Source: Nevskia ramosa DSM 11499 (GTDB taxonomy: Bacteria > Pseudomonadota > Gammaproteobacteria > Nevskiales > Nevskiaceae). Taken from it: a stretch of 64,000 nucleotides of DNA. Below, one piece after another: positions 16,795 to 25,104 of this stretch. Numbering within the stretch: position 1 is the first letter of the stretch; every line of letters starts with the position of its first letter. The stretch spans positions 248,001 to 312,000 of the forward strand of contig NZ_ATVI01000008.1 in the NCBI RefSeq assembly GCF_000420645.1, read 5' to 3'. The position numbers and the translations under genes were made by a program. Below the pieces are notes generated by a model, which worked only from the letters and a program-made list of their open reading frames with translations, had not been told where the DNA came from and did not search any database.

Positions 16795-18933
16795 TTATGG
16801 GTTCACGGCTTGCACGGCAGGTGGCAACGCGGCGACCACCATTTCCGGCGTCAACAGCTGCGGCAGCACGGTGGGTTCGGCGGCTCCGGCATAGACCAGA
16901 TACAGCGGCACGCCGGAGCGCCCGAAGCGTTCCAGGGTGCGCGTGATCTCCGGGTCTTCGCGGGTCCAGTCGCCTTCCAGCCAGACGACCTTGCGTTCGA
17001 CGAAAGCGCTTTTCACCGCATCGGACGCCAAGGCCACGCGCTCGTTGACCTTGCAGGTGATGCACCAGTCGGCGGTGAAATTGACGAATACCGTGCGGCC
17101 TTCGGCACGCAGTTCTGCGAGCCGGGTTTCCGAGTACGGCTCGTACTCGGCACCCTGCGCGGCGACGTGGGTCGCGGCGATCTTGGTCATCATCGGACTC
17201 GCCAGCAGGGCCAGCGCAGCGGCGATCGCCGCCAGCTTGAGGCCATTGCTGATCAGGCCAGTGCGCTTCCAAAGCCACAGGGCAAATGCGATCAGCAGCA
17301 GCCCGAGCAGCGCCACGGTCATGCCGTTGCGGTCGGTCAGGCCGCCGAGCACCCAGATCAGCCAGAGCGCCGTCAGGTACAGCGGGAAGGCCATGAACTG
17401 CTTGAAGGTTTCCATCCAGGCGCCGGGGCGGGGCAGGGCCTTGGCAAGGAATGGAAAGAAACCGATGGCGAGGAACGGCAACGCCAGACCGAGACCGAGC
17501 GCCAGGAACACGCTGATCGCAACGGCCGCCGGCTGCGCCAGCGCGTAGCCGAGCGCAGTGCCCATGAACGGCGCGGTGCAGGGGCTGGCGACGGCGACGG
17601 CGAGCACGCCGGTGAAGAACGAAGCCCGGTAACCGCCGCTGCCAACCAGCGATTGGCCGACACCCATCAGCCGGGTGCCGAATTCGACGACGCCGGACAG
17701 CGACAGGCCCATCGCGAAGAACAGATAAGCGAGCGCGGCGACGAACGCCGGCTGCTGCAGCTGGAAACCCCAGCCGATCACCGAACCGGAACCGCGCAGC
17801 ACCAGCAGCAGACCCGCCAGACCGGCAAAGGTGAGCAGCACGCCGGCGGTGTAGAACAGCGCGTGGGCGCGCTGGCGGGCGGCGGTGGCGCCACGCGCTT
17901 CGACCAGGCTGATCGCCTTGATCGACAGCACCGGAAACACGCAAGGCATCAGGTTCAGCACCACGCCACCGAGCAGCGCGAACAGCAGCACCAGGAAGTA
18001 GTTCGGGGACGGCGCCGCGGCGGGCGGAGTTTCCTCGACCGGCTTCGCGGCGCTGACCGGCACCAGCGCGACCTTGCCCGGCTTGGCGCTGATCTCCCAG
18101 GCCTTGTCCTGATCGCCGTCGTGAACGACCAGCACGCCGTCGATCTTGTCTGGTGCCTTGGTGTAGTAATCGCTGAGCGTCTGCGACAGGCGCAGGCTGC
18201 CGTCGGCATCCTTTGCCCAGCGTGGCGCGGCGGAATGGCCGATCAGATCGCCCGCGTAGGGGAAGAACGAGACATCGCCATCGCTGGTGATCGCGCCACG
18301 GCGCACGGCCAATGCCAGGTCCTTCTGGCTGCCGCCGTCGTAGATCTGGAAGTTCAAGGTCCAGTCGGCCGGAGCCGGCTGCGGCAGCTCGGCGCGCGAC
18401 TTCGCGAAGCCGGCGCGCTGCGCCTCGTTGATGGCGGTCGCGGCACTGTTGGCGACCACCTGCAGGCTCAGTTCAAGATCGGCGCTGCCGGGAACACACA
18501 GGTCCTTGCAGACCAGCCATTTCGCTTTCGCTTTCAGGACCAGCGGCGCGTCGGCCGTCAGGCCTGGCGCCAGAGTCAGCGTGACCGGCAGCAAGACCTC
18601 TTCGCTGTAACCGTAGTTGACGATATCGCCCAGCGTTTCGCGGTGCGGATACGGCCATTGCAGGTCGCCGGCGGTCGCACCTTCCGGCAGGGTCCAGGTG
18701 ATCGAGGTCGGAATGCCGGAGTCGCCCGGATTGCGCCAGTAGACATGCCAGCCTTTCTGCGGCGCGATGCGCAGCGCCAGCGTGTTGTCGGTACCGCTGA
18801 CCAGGGCATTTGCCTCCGAAACCAGTTCGGCTTCGACGTGCTCGGTCTTCACCGCGGCGGCTTGCGCGGAGACGGAAAAGGCGGCGCCTGCGAGCGCTGC
18901 AAGAATGGCGGTGGTGTACGGTAGAGCGCGCAT
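16795..18933 (-). CDS. dsbD: Protein-disulfide reductase, DsbD/ScsB family
   Basis: 712 residues. There is a signal peptide (LAALAGAAFSVSAQAAA); an N-terminal periplasmic domain (to about residue 300) with Cys pair KWLVCKDLCVPG; an eight-helix transmembrane core (about 315-590) with the redox Cys in LNLMPCVFPVLS and VASPCTAPFMGT; and a C-terminal thioredoxin domain with FTADWCITCKVNE (CxxC). These three parts pass electrons from cytoplasmic thioredoxin to the periplasm. It is longer than E. coli DsbD because of the larger N-terminal domain, as in ScsB-like members. The downstream redoxin is a likely client. Confidence 0.92.
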   Translation of the reverse strand: MRALPYTTAILAALAGAAFSVSAQAAAVKTEHVEAELVSEANALVSGTDNTLALRIAPQKGWHVYWRNPGDSGIPTSITWTLPEGATAGDLQWPYPHRETLGDIVNYGYSEEVLLPVTLTLAPGLTADAPLVLKAKAKWLVCKDLCVPGSADLELSLQVVANSAATAINEAQRAGFAKSRAELPQPAPADWTLNFQIYDGGSQKDLALAVRRGAITSDGDVSFFPYAGDLIGHSAAPRWAKDADGSLRLSQTLSDYYTKAPDKIDGVLVVHDGDQDKAWEISAKPGKVALVPVSAAKPVEETPPAAAPSPNYFLVLLFALLGGVVLNLMPCVFPVLSIKAISLVEARGATAARQRAHALFYTAGVLLTFAGLAGLLLVLRGSGSVIGWGFQLQQPAFVAALAYLFFAMGLSLSGVVEFGTRLMGVGQSLVGSGGYRASFFTGVLAVAVASPCTAPFMGTALGYALAQPAAVAISVFLALGLGLALPFLAIGFFPFLAKALPRPGAWMETFKQFMAFPLYLTALWLIWVLGGLTDRNGMTVALLGLLLIAFALWLWKRTGLISNGLKLAAIAAALALLASPMMTKIAATHVAAQGAEYEPYSETRLAELRAEGRTVFVNFTADWCITCKVNERVALASDAVKSAFVERKVVWLEGDWTREDPEITRTLERFGRSGVPLYLVYAGAAEPTVLPQLLTPEMVVAALPPAVQAVNP

Positions 18934-18987
18934 GGAAACCTGAAGAAAAGCCCGGGGAAAGTCCGGAAAAACCAGAGGAACGCGACA

Positions 18988-19614
18988 GTGTACGCAGGCG
19001 CCCGAAACTTACAGACAGCCTGCTGCCGGCTCGGTTCCGGCGCATTGCTGTTGTTGCTGGTCTGCAGCGCTGTCAATGCCGGCGACACGCTGCGCTGTGG
19101 TTCGAGAATCGTCGCCACCGAGGACAGGATGAGCGAAGTCCGCGCCGCCTGCGGCGAGCCGGCGCTGCGCGATGTGCAGCCGCAGTTCGACCCGCGCCAG
19201 GGTCGCAGCTTCAACGACACCGAGGTGTGGACTTACAACTTCGGCAACAACCAGTTGCTGCGCCTGCTGCGTTTTCGCGGTGGCCGCCTGGTCGATATCG
19301 ATACCGATGGCTACGGCTTCGTGCCGCCGGAGAACCCGCGATGCACGCCTTATGATCTGGTCGATGGTTTGTCGAAGTACCGACTGCTGGCGCGTTGCGG
19401 CGAGCCGGCCGAGCGTCGCGAGATGAGTCTACTGAGCCCGGAGATCCGCCGTTATGGCCGGCGCAGCCAGCAGGGCGAATTCGTCACCGCGATCTATCGC
19501 GAAGAATGGGTCTACAACTTCGGAGCGCGCTCGCTGCTGCGGCGCGTGCTGCTCGAGAACGGCCGGGTCGTGGACATCGAGGATGATGGTCGCGGGTACG
19601 ACGATCCGCGCTGA
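18988..19614 (+). CDS. Exported tandem DUF2845 protein
   Basis: 208 residues from a GTG with AGAGGAA 7 bases upstream. A signal peptide (SGALLLLLVCSAVNAG) leads to two copies of a DUF2845-like unit. Each copy has a Cys-Gly motif (LRCGSR; LLARCGEPAER), a segment with EVWTYNFGNNQLLRLLRF or EEWVYNFGARSLLRRVLLE, and a closing GRLVDIDTDGYGF or GRVVDIEDDGRGY. The duplication is obvious by eye. The family is uncharacterised; the fold is probably BamE/SmpA-like. It is divergent from dsbD with 54 bases between, so a shared envelope regulator is possible. Function unknown. Confidence 0.82.
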   Translation: MYAGARNLQTACCRLGSGALLLLLVCSAVNAGDTLRCGSRIVATEDRMSEVRAACGEPALRDVQPQFDPRQGRSFNDTEVWTYNFGNNQLLRLLRFRGGRLVDIDTDGYGFVPPENPRCTPYDLVDGLSKYRLLARCGEPAERREMSLLSPEIRRYGRRSQQGEFVTAIYREEWVYNFGARSLLRRVLLENGRVVDIEDDGRGYDDPR

Positions 19615-19698
19615 TCGCCGCCGAACCAGCGTTCTCCAAACTGGCTGCGGAAAACGCGCACAATTCCTGCCTCAACGCCCCACGAACTGGTGCCCACC

Positions 19699-20871
19699 AT
19701 GCCCCGCAGCCACGATCTCGTCCTGTTTGGTGCCACGGGCTTCACCGGCGGGCTAACGGCCGAATATCTCGCCCGACATGCACCGCCTACGGCGCGCTGG
19801 GCGCTTGCCGGACGCAATCGGGTCAAGCTCGATGCGGTGCGCATGCGGCTGGCGGCGATCAATCCGGCCTGCGCCAAGCTGCCGCTGATCGAGGCTGACA
19901 GCGGTGATACCGCATCGCTGCTGCAACTGGCCGAATCGACCAAGGCGGTGATCACCACCGTCGGTCCTTACGTGCACTTCGGCGAGCCGCTGGTCTCGGC
20001 CTGTGCGGCCGCCGGCACCCAGTACGCGGATCTGACCGGCGAGCCGGAGTTCGTCGATCGCATGTGGCTCAAGCATCACGAAACCGCCAAGCAGACCGGC
20101 GCGCGGCTGGTGCACTGCTGCGGCTTCGACAGCATTCCGCACGATCTCGGCGTCTATTACACGGTGCTGCAACTGCCGGACGATGTACCGATCCGCATCA
20201 ACGCCTATGTCAGCCTCGATGCCGAGTTCTCGGCCGGCACCTATCATTCGGCGATCAATGCGTTCGGCCGCGCCGGGCAGTACGCCAGCGTGGCGATGGA
20301 GCGGCGGCGGCGTGAAGCGCCGCTGATCGATCGCCGCATCGGCAGCAGCCCGCAACGCTTGCGCCGCCATCCCGAACTCGGCACCTGGGTGGTGCCGTTT
20401 CCGACCATCGATCCCCAGGTCGTCAAGCGTTCGGCGACGATGCTGGAACGCTACGGCCCCGATTTCCGCTACGGACATTTTCTGCAGATGGACAAGTTTT
20501 CCCAGGTCGCAAAACTGATCGGCGGCGTCGGCGCTGTGGCCGTTGCTTCGCAGCTGAAACCTGCGCGCAACTGGCTGCTCGGCCGCAAGGACTCGGGTCA
20601 AGGCCCCAGCGAGGCAAAGCGTAGTGCCAGCTGGTTCCGCGTGCGTTTTCATGCTGTGGCCGGTGATCGGCGGCTGATTACCGAAGTGCGCGGTGGTGAT
20701 CCCGGTTATGACGAGACTGCGCGGATGCTCGGCGAGTCCGGCTTGAGCCTGGCGTTCGATCGGCTGCCCAAGCGCGCCGGCCAATTGACCCCGGCGGCGG
20801 CGATGGGTGATGCGCTGCTGAAGCGGCTGCAGCGTTCCGGATTGATCTTCCGCACCGTGGAGCCGGCATGA
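19699..20871 (+). CDS. Saccharopine dehydrogenase-like NAD(P)-binding protein
   Basis: 390 residues. The N-terminus is a Rossmann motif LVLFGATGFTGGLTAEYL, followed by LAGRNRVKL and ITTVGPYVHFGEPLVSACAAAGTQYADLTGE, typical of the SCCPDH-like/trans-acting enoyl reductase family. The tail carries family segments HCCGFDSIPHDLGV and SAGTYHSAINA. Characterised mycobacterial relatives reduce lipid intermediates; the reaction here is unknown. I chose ATG 19699 rather than GTG 19690 because it directly precedes conserved sequence; no strong Shine-Dalgarno helps. The stop overlaps the start of the next gene (ATGA). Confidence 0.82.
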   Translation: MPRSHDLVLFGATGFTGGLTAEYLARHAPPTARWALAGRNRVKLDAVRMRLAAINPACAKLPLIEADSGDTASLLQLAESTKAVITTVGPYVHFGEPLVSACAAAGTQYADLTGEPEFVDRMWLKHHETAKQTGARLVHCCGFDSIPHDLGVYYTVLQLPDDVPIRINAYVSLDAEFSAGTYHSAINAFGRAGQYASVAMERRRREAPLIDRRIGSSPQRLRRHPELGTWVVPFPTIDPQVVKRSATMLERYGPDFRYGHFLQMDKFSQVAKLIGGVGAVAVASQLKPARNWLLGRKDSGQGPSEAKRSASWFRVRFHAVAGDRRLITEVRGGDPGYDETARMLGESGLSLAFDRLPKRAGQLTPAAAMGDALLKRLQRSGLIFRTVEPA

Positions 20872-21242
20872 GCGCGAAACTGATGGTGATGCTGGCCGGC
20901 CTGTTCGGCTTCCTCGGCGTCGGCTTCGGCGCCTTTGGTGCACATGCGCTGAAGGAACGGCTGACGCCGGACCTGCTGGCGATCTACCGCACCGCCGTCG
21001 AGTACCAGTTCTGGCATGCGCTGGCGCTGATGGCGGTCGGTCTGCTGGCGATGAGCCGGCCCGGGCCACTGCTGAGCGCGTCCGGCTGGTCCTTCGCGTT
21101 CGGCATCCTGCTGTTCTCCGGCAGCCTGTATGCGCTGGCGCTCAGCGGCGTGCGCGTGCTCGGTGCGATCACGCCGATCGGTGGCCTGTTGTTTCTGGTC
21201 GGCTGGGTACTGCTGAGCGTTCACGCGGCGCGGACCTTGTGA
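20868..21242 (+). CDS. DUF423 family small membrane protein
   Basis: 124 residues, almost entirely four hydrophobic helices. The family signature GFGAFGAHALKERL near residues 18-31 and YQFWHALALM near 46 identify DUF423 (YwdK-like). The start overlaps the upstream dehydrogenase stop by ATGA, so the two are translationally coupled. Function of the family is not established; the pairing with a lipid-reductase-like protein is the only hint. Confidence 0.88.
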   Translation: MSAKLMVMLAGLFGFLGVGFGAFGAHALKERLTPDLLAIYRTAVEYQFWHALALMAVGLLAMSRPGPLLSASGWSFAFGILLFSGSLYALALSGVRVLGAITPIGGLLFLVGWVLLSVHAARTL

Positions 21243-21298
21243 GCTGGCGCGTCAGGCGCAGCTAAACTGCCGGCCCTCCACCTTGCCGAGCATTCGCC

Positions 21299-21598
21299 GT
21301 GAAGCACTTCCTGCTGGAAAGCACCTACCTCGTCGCCACCGAACAACTGCTGTCCGTGCGGCCGGCACATCGCAGCTATATGCAGGTCGGCATCGATCAC
21401 GGCCTGCTGCTGTTTGCCGGTCCGCAGGCCAGCGGCGTCGGCGGCCTGATCCTGGCGCGGGCCGATTCGCAGGCGACGGTCGAGGAGTTCTTCGCCTCCG
21501 ATCCCTACGTCCGCGAAGGCTTTGCCCGCTACCGGTTCGTCGAGTTCACGCCGGTGCTGCACGCGCCGTTGCTGGCCGACTGGGTCGGCCCGGCCTGA
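21299..21598 (+). CDS. YciI-like protein
   Basis: 99 residues from GTG. It matches the YCII ferredoxin-like fold: an N-terminal strand KHFLLESTYL, RPAHRSYMQVGIDHGLLLFAGPQ, the DSQATVEEFFASDPYVREG segment and a final strand YRFVEFTPVL. The His of HRSY and the Asp of ASDPY are the conserved pair proposed as active-site residues. It lies 56 bases after DUF423 on the same strand. Cellular role unknown. Confidence 0.85.
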   Translation: MKHFLLESTYLVATEQLLSVRPAHRSYMQVGIDHGLLLFAGPQASGVGGLILARADSQATVEEFFASDPYVREGFARYRFVEFTPVLHAPLLADWVGPA

Positions 21599-21602
21599 GC
21601 GG

Positions 21603-22604
21603 TCAGTGCTGCGTGGCCGCCGCGCTGCGCAGCAACTGCTGGTTGTAGCGGGCGATCTGGGCAATCGCTGAGAACGAGAAGCCACCGGACGCGTGCAGCG
21701 GCGCGGTCGCTGCGGCGAGCACCAGGCTCAGGTGCACCGTGGTGTCGTTCAGGGCATCGCCGATCAGCGGATTCGGCGCGTGGCGCAGGCCATCGAGCAC
21801 GTCGAGCAGCGCGCGGATGCGTACCAAGGTGTGATCGCGGGTGACGTCATCGCCAGCAATCGTCGGCCGTACTGCGCGGGCCGCTGCTTCGAGCGGATGC
21901 GTGTCTTCGGTGATCACTGCCGTGATCCGGCCGTCCTGACTCAGGGTGGCAACCGCATGCTCGCTGCCGGCGGAGGCTTCCGGCTTCTGGGCCAGGCTGG
22001 CGTAGTGCATGAAGTAGTCGTGGAAGCGATCCGGGCGGATCACTCGCACCGGTTCGGGTGCCGATTCGGCACGATCGAGCGCGGCGGCGCAGGCGTCGAG
22101 ATGCAGGATGATCGAGCGCATCTCGATCAATGCGCGGCTGCCGACCGCGGCGTTCTCGTCCGCCAGCGCGGCATAGAAACGACTGATCGCGTTCGACAGC
22201 GGCACGTGGATCGCGTCCGGCGATTGCTCGGCGATCGCCACGTGGCGCATCAGGCGTTCGGCGTGCGACTTAAGCGCTGGCAGCTGGGCGAGCGCTTCCG
22301 GCACGAAGCTGGCGACGGTGGCGCAAGCTTCATCGAGCGCGATGCTGTCGTCGGGCGGGGTTTCGTCGAACACCAGGCGGTGATGAGCCGCGAGTGTGGC
22401 GCGGGCGAAGACCACCAGCACCGCGCCGCGTGTCCGCGCATGGCGGACGGCCTCGATCACCAGCGGCCAGGCGTGATCGATCGCTGCGTCGCCCTCGAAC
22501 AGATAGCCATCGAGATCCTCGTACAACTGGGTGATCAGTTGCTCGGAAAAATCGTGCGGATGCGGTGGCTCGCCGACGGTGGCCGGATCGTGGGCACTGA
22601 CCAT
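21603..22604 (-). CDS. Uncharacterised mostly helical protein
   Basis: 333 residues, no signal peptide or membrane segment, and no family I recognise. Predicted helices cover most of it, with long Ala/Leu/Asp/Glu-rich stretches, a His-rich N-terminus (PPHPHDFSEQLITQLYEDLDGYLFEGD) and a central MRSIILHLDACAAALDRAES helix. Codon use looks like its neighbours. It ends 5 bases from the convergent YciI stop and lies 29 bases downstream of the permease gene, so it is probably in one operon with it. There is no strong Shine-Dalgarno before the ATG, and start choice is uncertain. Confidence 0.65.
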   Translation of the reverse strand: MVSAHDPATVGEPPHPHDFSEQLITQLYEDLDGYLFEGDAAIDHAWPLVIEAVRHARTRGAVLVVFARATLAAHHRLVFDETPPDDSIALDEACATVASFVPEALAQLPALKSHAERLMRHVAIAEQSPDAIHVPLSNAISRFYAALADENAAVGSRALIEMRSIILHLDACAAALDRAESAPEPVRVIRPDRFHDYFMHYASLAQKPEASAGSEHAVATLSQDGRITAVITEDTHPLEAAARAVRPTIAGDDVTRDHTLVRIRALLDVLDGLRHAPNPLIGDALNDTTVHLSLVLAAATAPLHASGGFSFSAIAQIARYNQQLLRSAAATQH

Positions 22605-22633
22605 GGTTTCGAAAGGGATTGGTTGGGGGAGAG

Positions 22634-23659
22634 TCAGGTCAGACGCAGGCGCGTCAGCTCTTCCTTGAAGTAGGCGTAGAAGATCGGCGCGGCGATGATG
22701 CCGCTGAGGCCGAAGGCCGCTTCCATCACCATCATCGCGATCAGCAGTTCCCAGGCGCGGGAGCGGATCTGCGAGCCGATGATGCGGGCGTTCAGGAAGT
22801 ATTCGAGCTTGTGGATGACGATCAGGTACGCCAGCGAGATGAACGCCAGTTCCAGCGAATGACCGATGCTGACGGCGACGATCACGGTGTTCGAGATCAG
22901 GTTGCCGAGAATCGGCAGCAGGCCGGCGATCCAGGTCACCAGCACCAGCGTCTTGACCTGGGGCAGGTCGACGCCGAACGCCGGCAAGGCCACGCCGACA
23001 TAGATCCAGGTGAACAGCGCGTTGATCGAGGCGATCCAGGTCTGCGCAAACACCACACGGCGGAACGATTCCGCGAGCCGTGACGAGCGCTCGACGATCG
23101 CGCGCGACAGCGGCCCGCGGCTATGACCGGGTGTGGCTTCGCGCAAGGCCAGCATCGCGCCGACCACCATGCCGATCAGGATGTGGGCGAGACCACGGCC
23201 GAACGATCGGCCGAAGCCCTGCACCACACTCGAATGTTCCCGCAGCCAGACGACGAGATCGCCGCGCAGTGCTTCGGCATCGTTGGGCAGCGAGTCGACG
23301 ATCCAGGCTGGCAGGCGGCTGCGCGAGTTGTCGATCGCTTCAGCCAGCCGTTCGAGCAGTGCCGGCACGCTGTCAGTGCCATTGCGAAGGAAGTTGCCGA
23401 TCCCCAGCACGGCCGCCGTCAGCAGGCCGACGACGATGATCGTCAGCAGCGCAACGGCAACCAGCTTGGCCGGCTCGCGACCCAACGAGGCCACGCGCAG
23501 GCGTGCCGCCAGCAAGTGCACCAGTTCATAGACCAGCAGGCCGGCGAGCAGCGCCGTCAGCAAGTGCAGGTAGAGCACGGCCACCATGACGGCGACAGCG
23601 GCGAACAGCGAAAAGGCGTCGGCCCGGCTGAGGCGCGAACCGTTGACAGTCGAATTCAT
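22634..23659 (-). CDS. AI-2E/PerM family membrane permease
   Basis: 341 residues with about eight helices. Two near the N-terminus (AAVAVMVAVLYLHLLTALLAGLLVYELV), one in LVAVALLTIIVVGLLTAAVLGI, a soluble middle region, then the conserved C-terminal bundle with VTWIAGLLPILGNLISNTVIVAV and the family-typical loop KLEYFLNARIIGSQI. This matches the AI-2E transporter family (Pfam name only; many members export other solutes or ions). No quorum-sensing genes are nearby, so substrate is unknown. Confidence 0.87.
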   Translation of the reverse strand: MNSTVNGSRLSRADAFSLFAAVAVMVAVLYLHLLTALLAGLLVYELVHLLAARLRVASLGREPAKLVAVALLTIIVVGLLTAAVLGIGNFLRNGTDSVPALLERLAEAIDNSRSRLPAWIVDSLPNDAEALRGDLVVWLREHSSVVQGFGRSFGRGLAHILIGMVVGAMLALREATPGHSRGPLSRAIVERSSRLAESFRRVVFAQTWIASINALFTWIYVGVALPAFGVDLPQVKTLVLVTWIAGLLPILGNLISNTVIVAVSIGHSLELAFISLAYLIVIHKLEYFLNARIIGSQIRSRAWELLIAMMVMEAAFGLSGIIAAPIFYAYFKEELTRLRLT

Positions 23660-23757
23660 GGCGTCATCTTAAAGGACCATGCCGACAATGACGTGACGGA
23701 CGGAAGTCCGGAGCGCGTCCCTGCGCACCGGCGACGGCAATCGGCGAAAATGGCGCC

Positions 23758-24750
23758 GTGAAAATTGGCAAGCACCTGATCGAACCCGCCCTGATCCTGG
23801 CGCCGATGGCCGGCGTCACCGATCGGCCGTTCCGCGTGCTCTGCCGACGTCTGGGCGCTGGTCTCGCGATATCGGAGATGACCATGTCCGATCCCCGGAT
23901 GTGGAAAACCGAGAAATCCCGGACCCGGATGGACCACGCGGGCGAGCCCGGCCCGGTGTCGGTGCAGATCGCCGGGCACGATCCTGCCTTGCTGGCCGCT
24001 GCTGCGCGTCACAACGTCGAGCACGGGGCCGACCTCATCGACATCAATATGGGCTGCCCGGCGAAGAAGGTCTGCCGGGTGGACGCCGGGTCGGCTTTGC
24101 TGCGCGATGAGGCGCTGGTGGCGAGGATTTGTCGGGCGGTCGTCGAGGCAGTTCCAGTGCCGGTGACCTTGAAGATCCGCACCGGCTGGTCGCGGGCCGA
24201 GCGCAATGGTGTGGCGATTGCCCGGATCGCTGAAGACTGTGGCATCGCGGCACTCGCCGTGCACGGCCGCAGCCGTGAGGATCGCTTCGAAGGCGAAGCC
24301 GAGTACGACACGATCGCTGCGATCAAGCAGGCGGTGAACATTCCGGTGATCGCCAATGGCGACATCCGCACGCCCGAGCAGGCGAGGCAGGTGCTGCTGC
24401 GAACCGGCGCGGATGCTCTGATGATCGGCCGTGCAGCGCAGGGAAGGCCGTGGATTTTCCGTGAGATCAGCCATTATCTGAGCACCGGCAGCCTGCTGGC
24501 CGAGCCCTCGCGGGAATGGATCGGCCATCTGCTGGTCGAGCATCTCGCCGCGATGGCGGGTCTTTATGGCGACGCTCAGGGAACGCGGATCGGCCGCAAG
24601 CATGTCCGCTGGTACTGCGAGGATCATCCGGGGGCCGACGATTTCTGGCGCGAGATCAGCGCTGAAACCTGTGCGCTGCGTCAGCGGCAGGCAGTGGCCC
24701 TGTTCTTCGGAATCGAGCCGGAACCGTCAGCGATCGCCGAGGCAGCTTGA
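23758..24750 (+). CDS. dusB: tRNA-dihydrouridine synthase B
   Basis: 330-residue FMN TIM barrel. The motif [20 protein letters not shown] binds FMN at the N-terminus; [12 protein letters not shown] holds the catalytic Cys that protonates uridine; LKIRTGW, VHGR and [10 protein letters not shown] line the active site. The MGCPAKKVC form is typical of DusB, which modifies U16/U17 region bases in other bacteria. Start is GTG with no obvious Shine-Dalgarno. In many gammaproteobacteria fis follows dusB; here it does not, and a histone-like gene on the other strand comes next. Confidence 0.92.
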   Translation: MKIGKHLIEPALILAPMAGVTDRPFRVLCRRLGAGLAISEMTMSDPRMWKTEKSRTRMDHAGEPGPVSVQIAGHDPALLAAAARHNVEHGADLIDINMGCPAKKVCRVDAGSALLRDEALVARICRAVVEAVPVPVTLKIRTGWSRAERNGVAIARIAEDCGIAALAVHGRSREDRFEGEAEYDTIAAIKQAVNIPVIANGDIRTPEQARQVLLRTGADALMIGRAAQGRPWIFREISHYLSTGSLLAEPSREWIGHLLVEHLAAMAGLYGDAQGTRIGRKHVRWYCEDHPGADDFWREISAETCALRQRQAVALFFGIEPEPSAIAEAA

Positions 24751-24815
24751 GCAAAGTTTTCTTAGGGGGACGGCTCGAAGCGGGTTAGCCGGATGTTTTG
24801 CCGGAAGTCGCCGAC

Positions 24816-24846
24816 AAAAAAGGCTCGGCATGCAACACGCCGAGCC
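24816..24846 (-). terminator. Intrinsic terminator of the AlgP-like gene
   Basis: On the minus strand a perfect 8-bp stem GGCTCGGC/GCCGAGCC with a 9-base loop is followed at once by six T. It sits 25 bases past the stop of the lysine-rich gene. Confidence 0.88.
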
Positions 24847-24870
24847 CGGCAATGAACACCGCCGTATTAG

Positions 24871-25104
24871 TTACGCAGGCTTCTTGGCAACAGCTTTCTT
24901 CGCGGCAGCCTTCTTTGCCGGGGCCTTCTTGGCAGCAACCTTCTTCGCAACAGCCTTCTTCGCAACCGCTTTCTTGGCGACCGCCGGCTTGGCGACAGCC
25001 TTCTTGGCGACGACCTTCGTTGCGACTGCTTTCTTCGCAACAGCCTTCTTGGCAACCGCTTTTTTCGCGACGGCTTTCTTGGCAGCAGCTTTCTTAACAG
25101 CCAT
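24871..25104 (-). CDS. Miniature AlgP/histone H1-like Lys-Ala repeat protein
   Basis: 77 residues made almost only of Ala, Lys and Val: about 15 tandem pentapeptides of the form AVAKK with variants [20 protein letters not shown] and APAKK. This is the repeat of the C-terminal domain of AlgP and of eukaryotic H1-like bacterial proteins, which bind DNA through charge and act as nucleoid-associated factors. AlgP also has a long N-terminal domain, which is absent here, so this is a tail-only version. GGGAGG precedes the ATG by 5 bases and a strong terminator follows, so it is a single-gene unit. The DNA repeats invite slippage, so repeat number may vary between strains. Confidence 0.85.
   Translation of the reverse strand: MAVKKAAAKKAVAKKAVAKKAVAKKAVATKVVAKKAVAKPAVAKKAVAKKAVAKKVAAKKAPAKKAAAKKAVAKKPA

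Noticed and set aside
16810-18924. 700-codon plus-strand open frame opposite dsbD
   Set aside because: Antisense shadow with repetitive Gln/Arg/Gly content; dsbD on the other strand has complete motifs and a signal peptide.
22634-23659. Quorum-sensing AI-2 exporter
   Set aside because: The family name is historical; no luxS, lsr or related genes are nearby, so only a general permease call is made.
24871-25104. Periodic repeats in this segment as a CRISPR or satellite array
   Set aside because: The periodicity is 15 bases and comes from AVAKK codons in a translated frame; there are no unique spacers.
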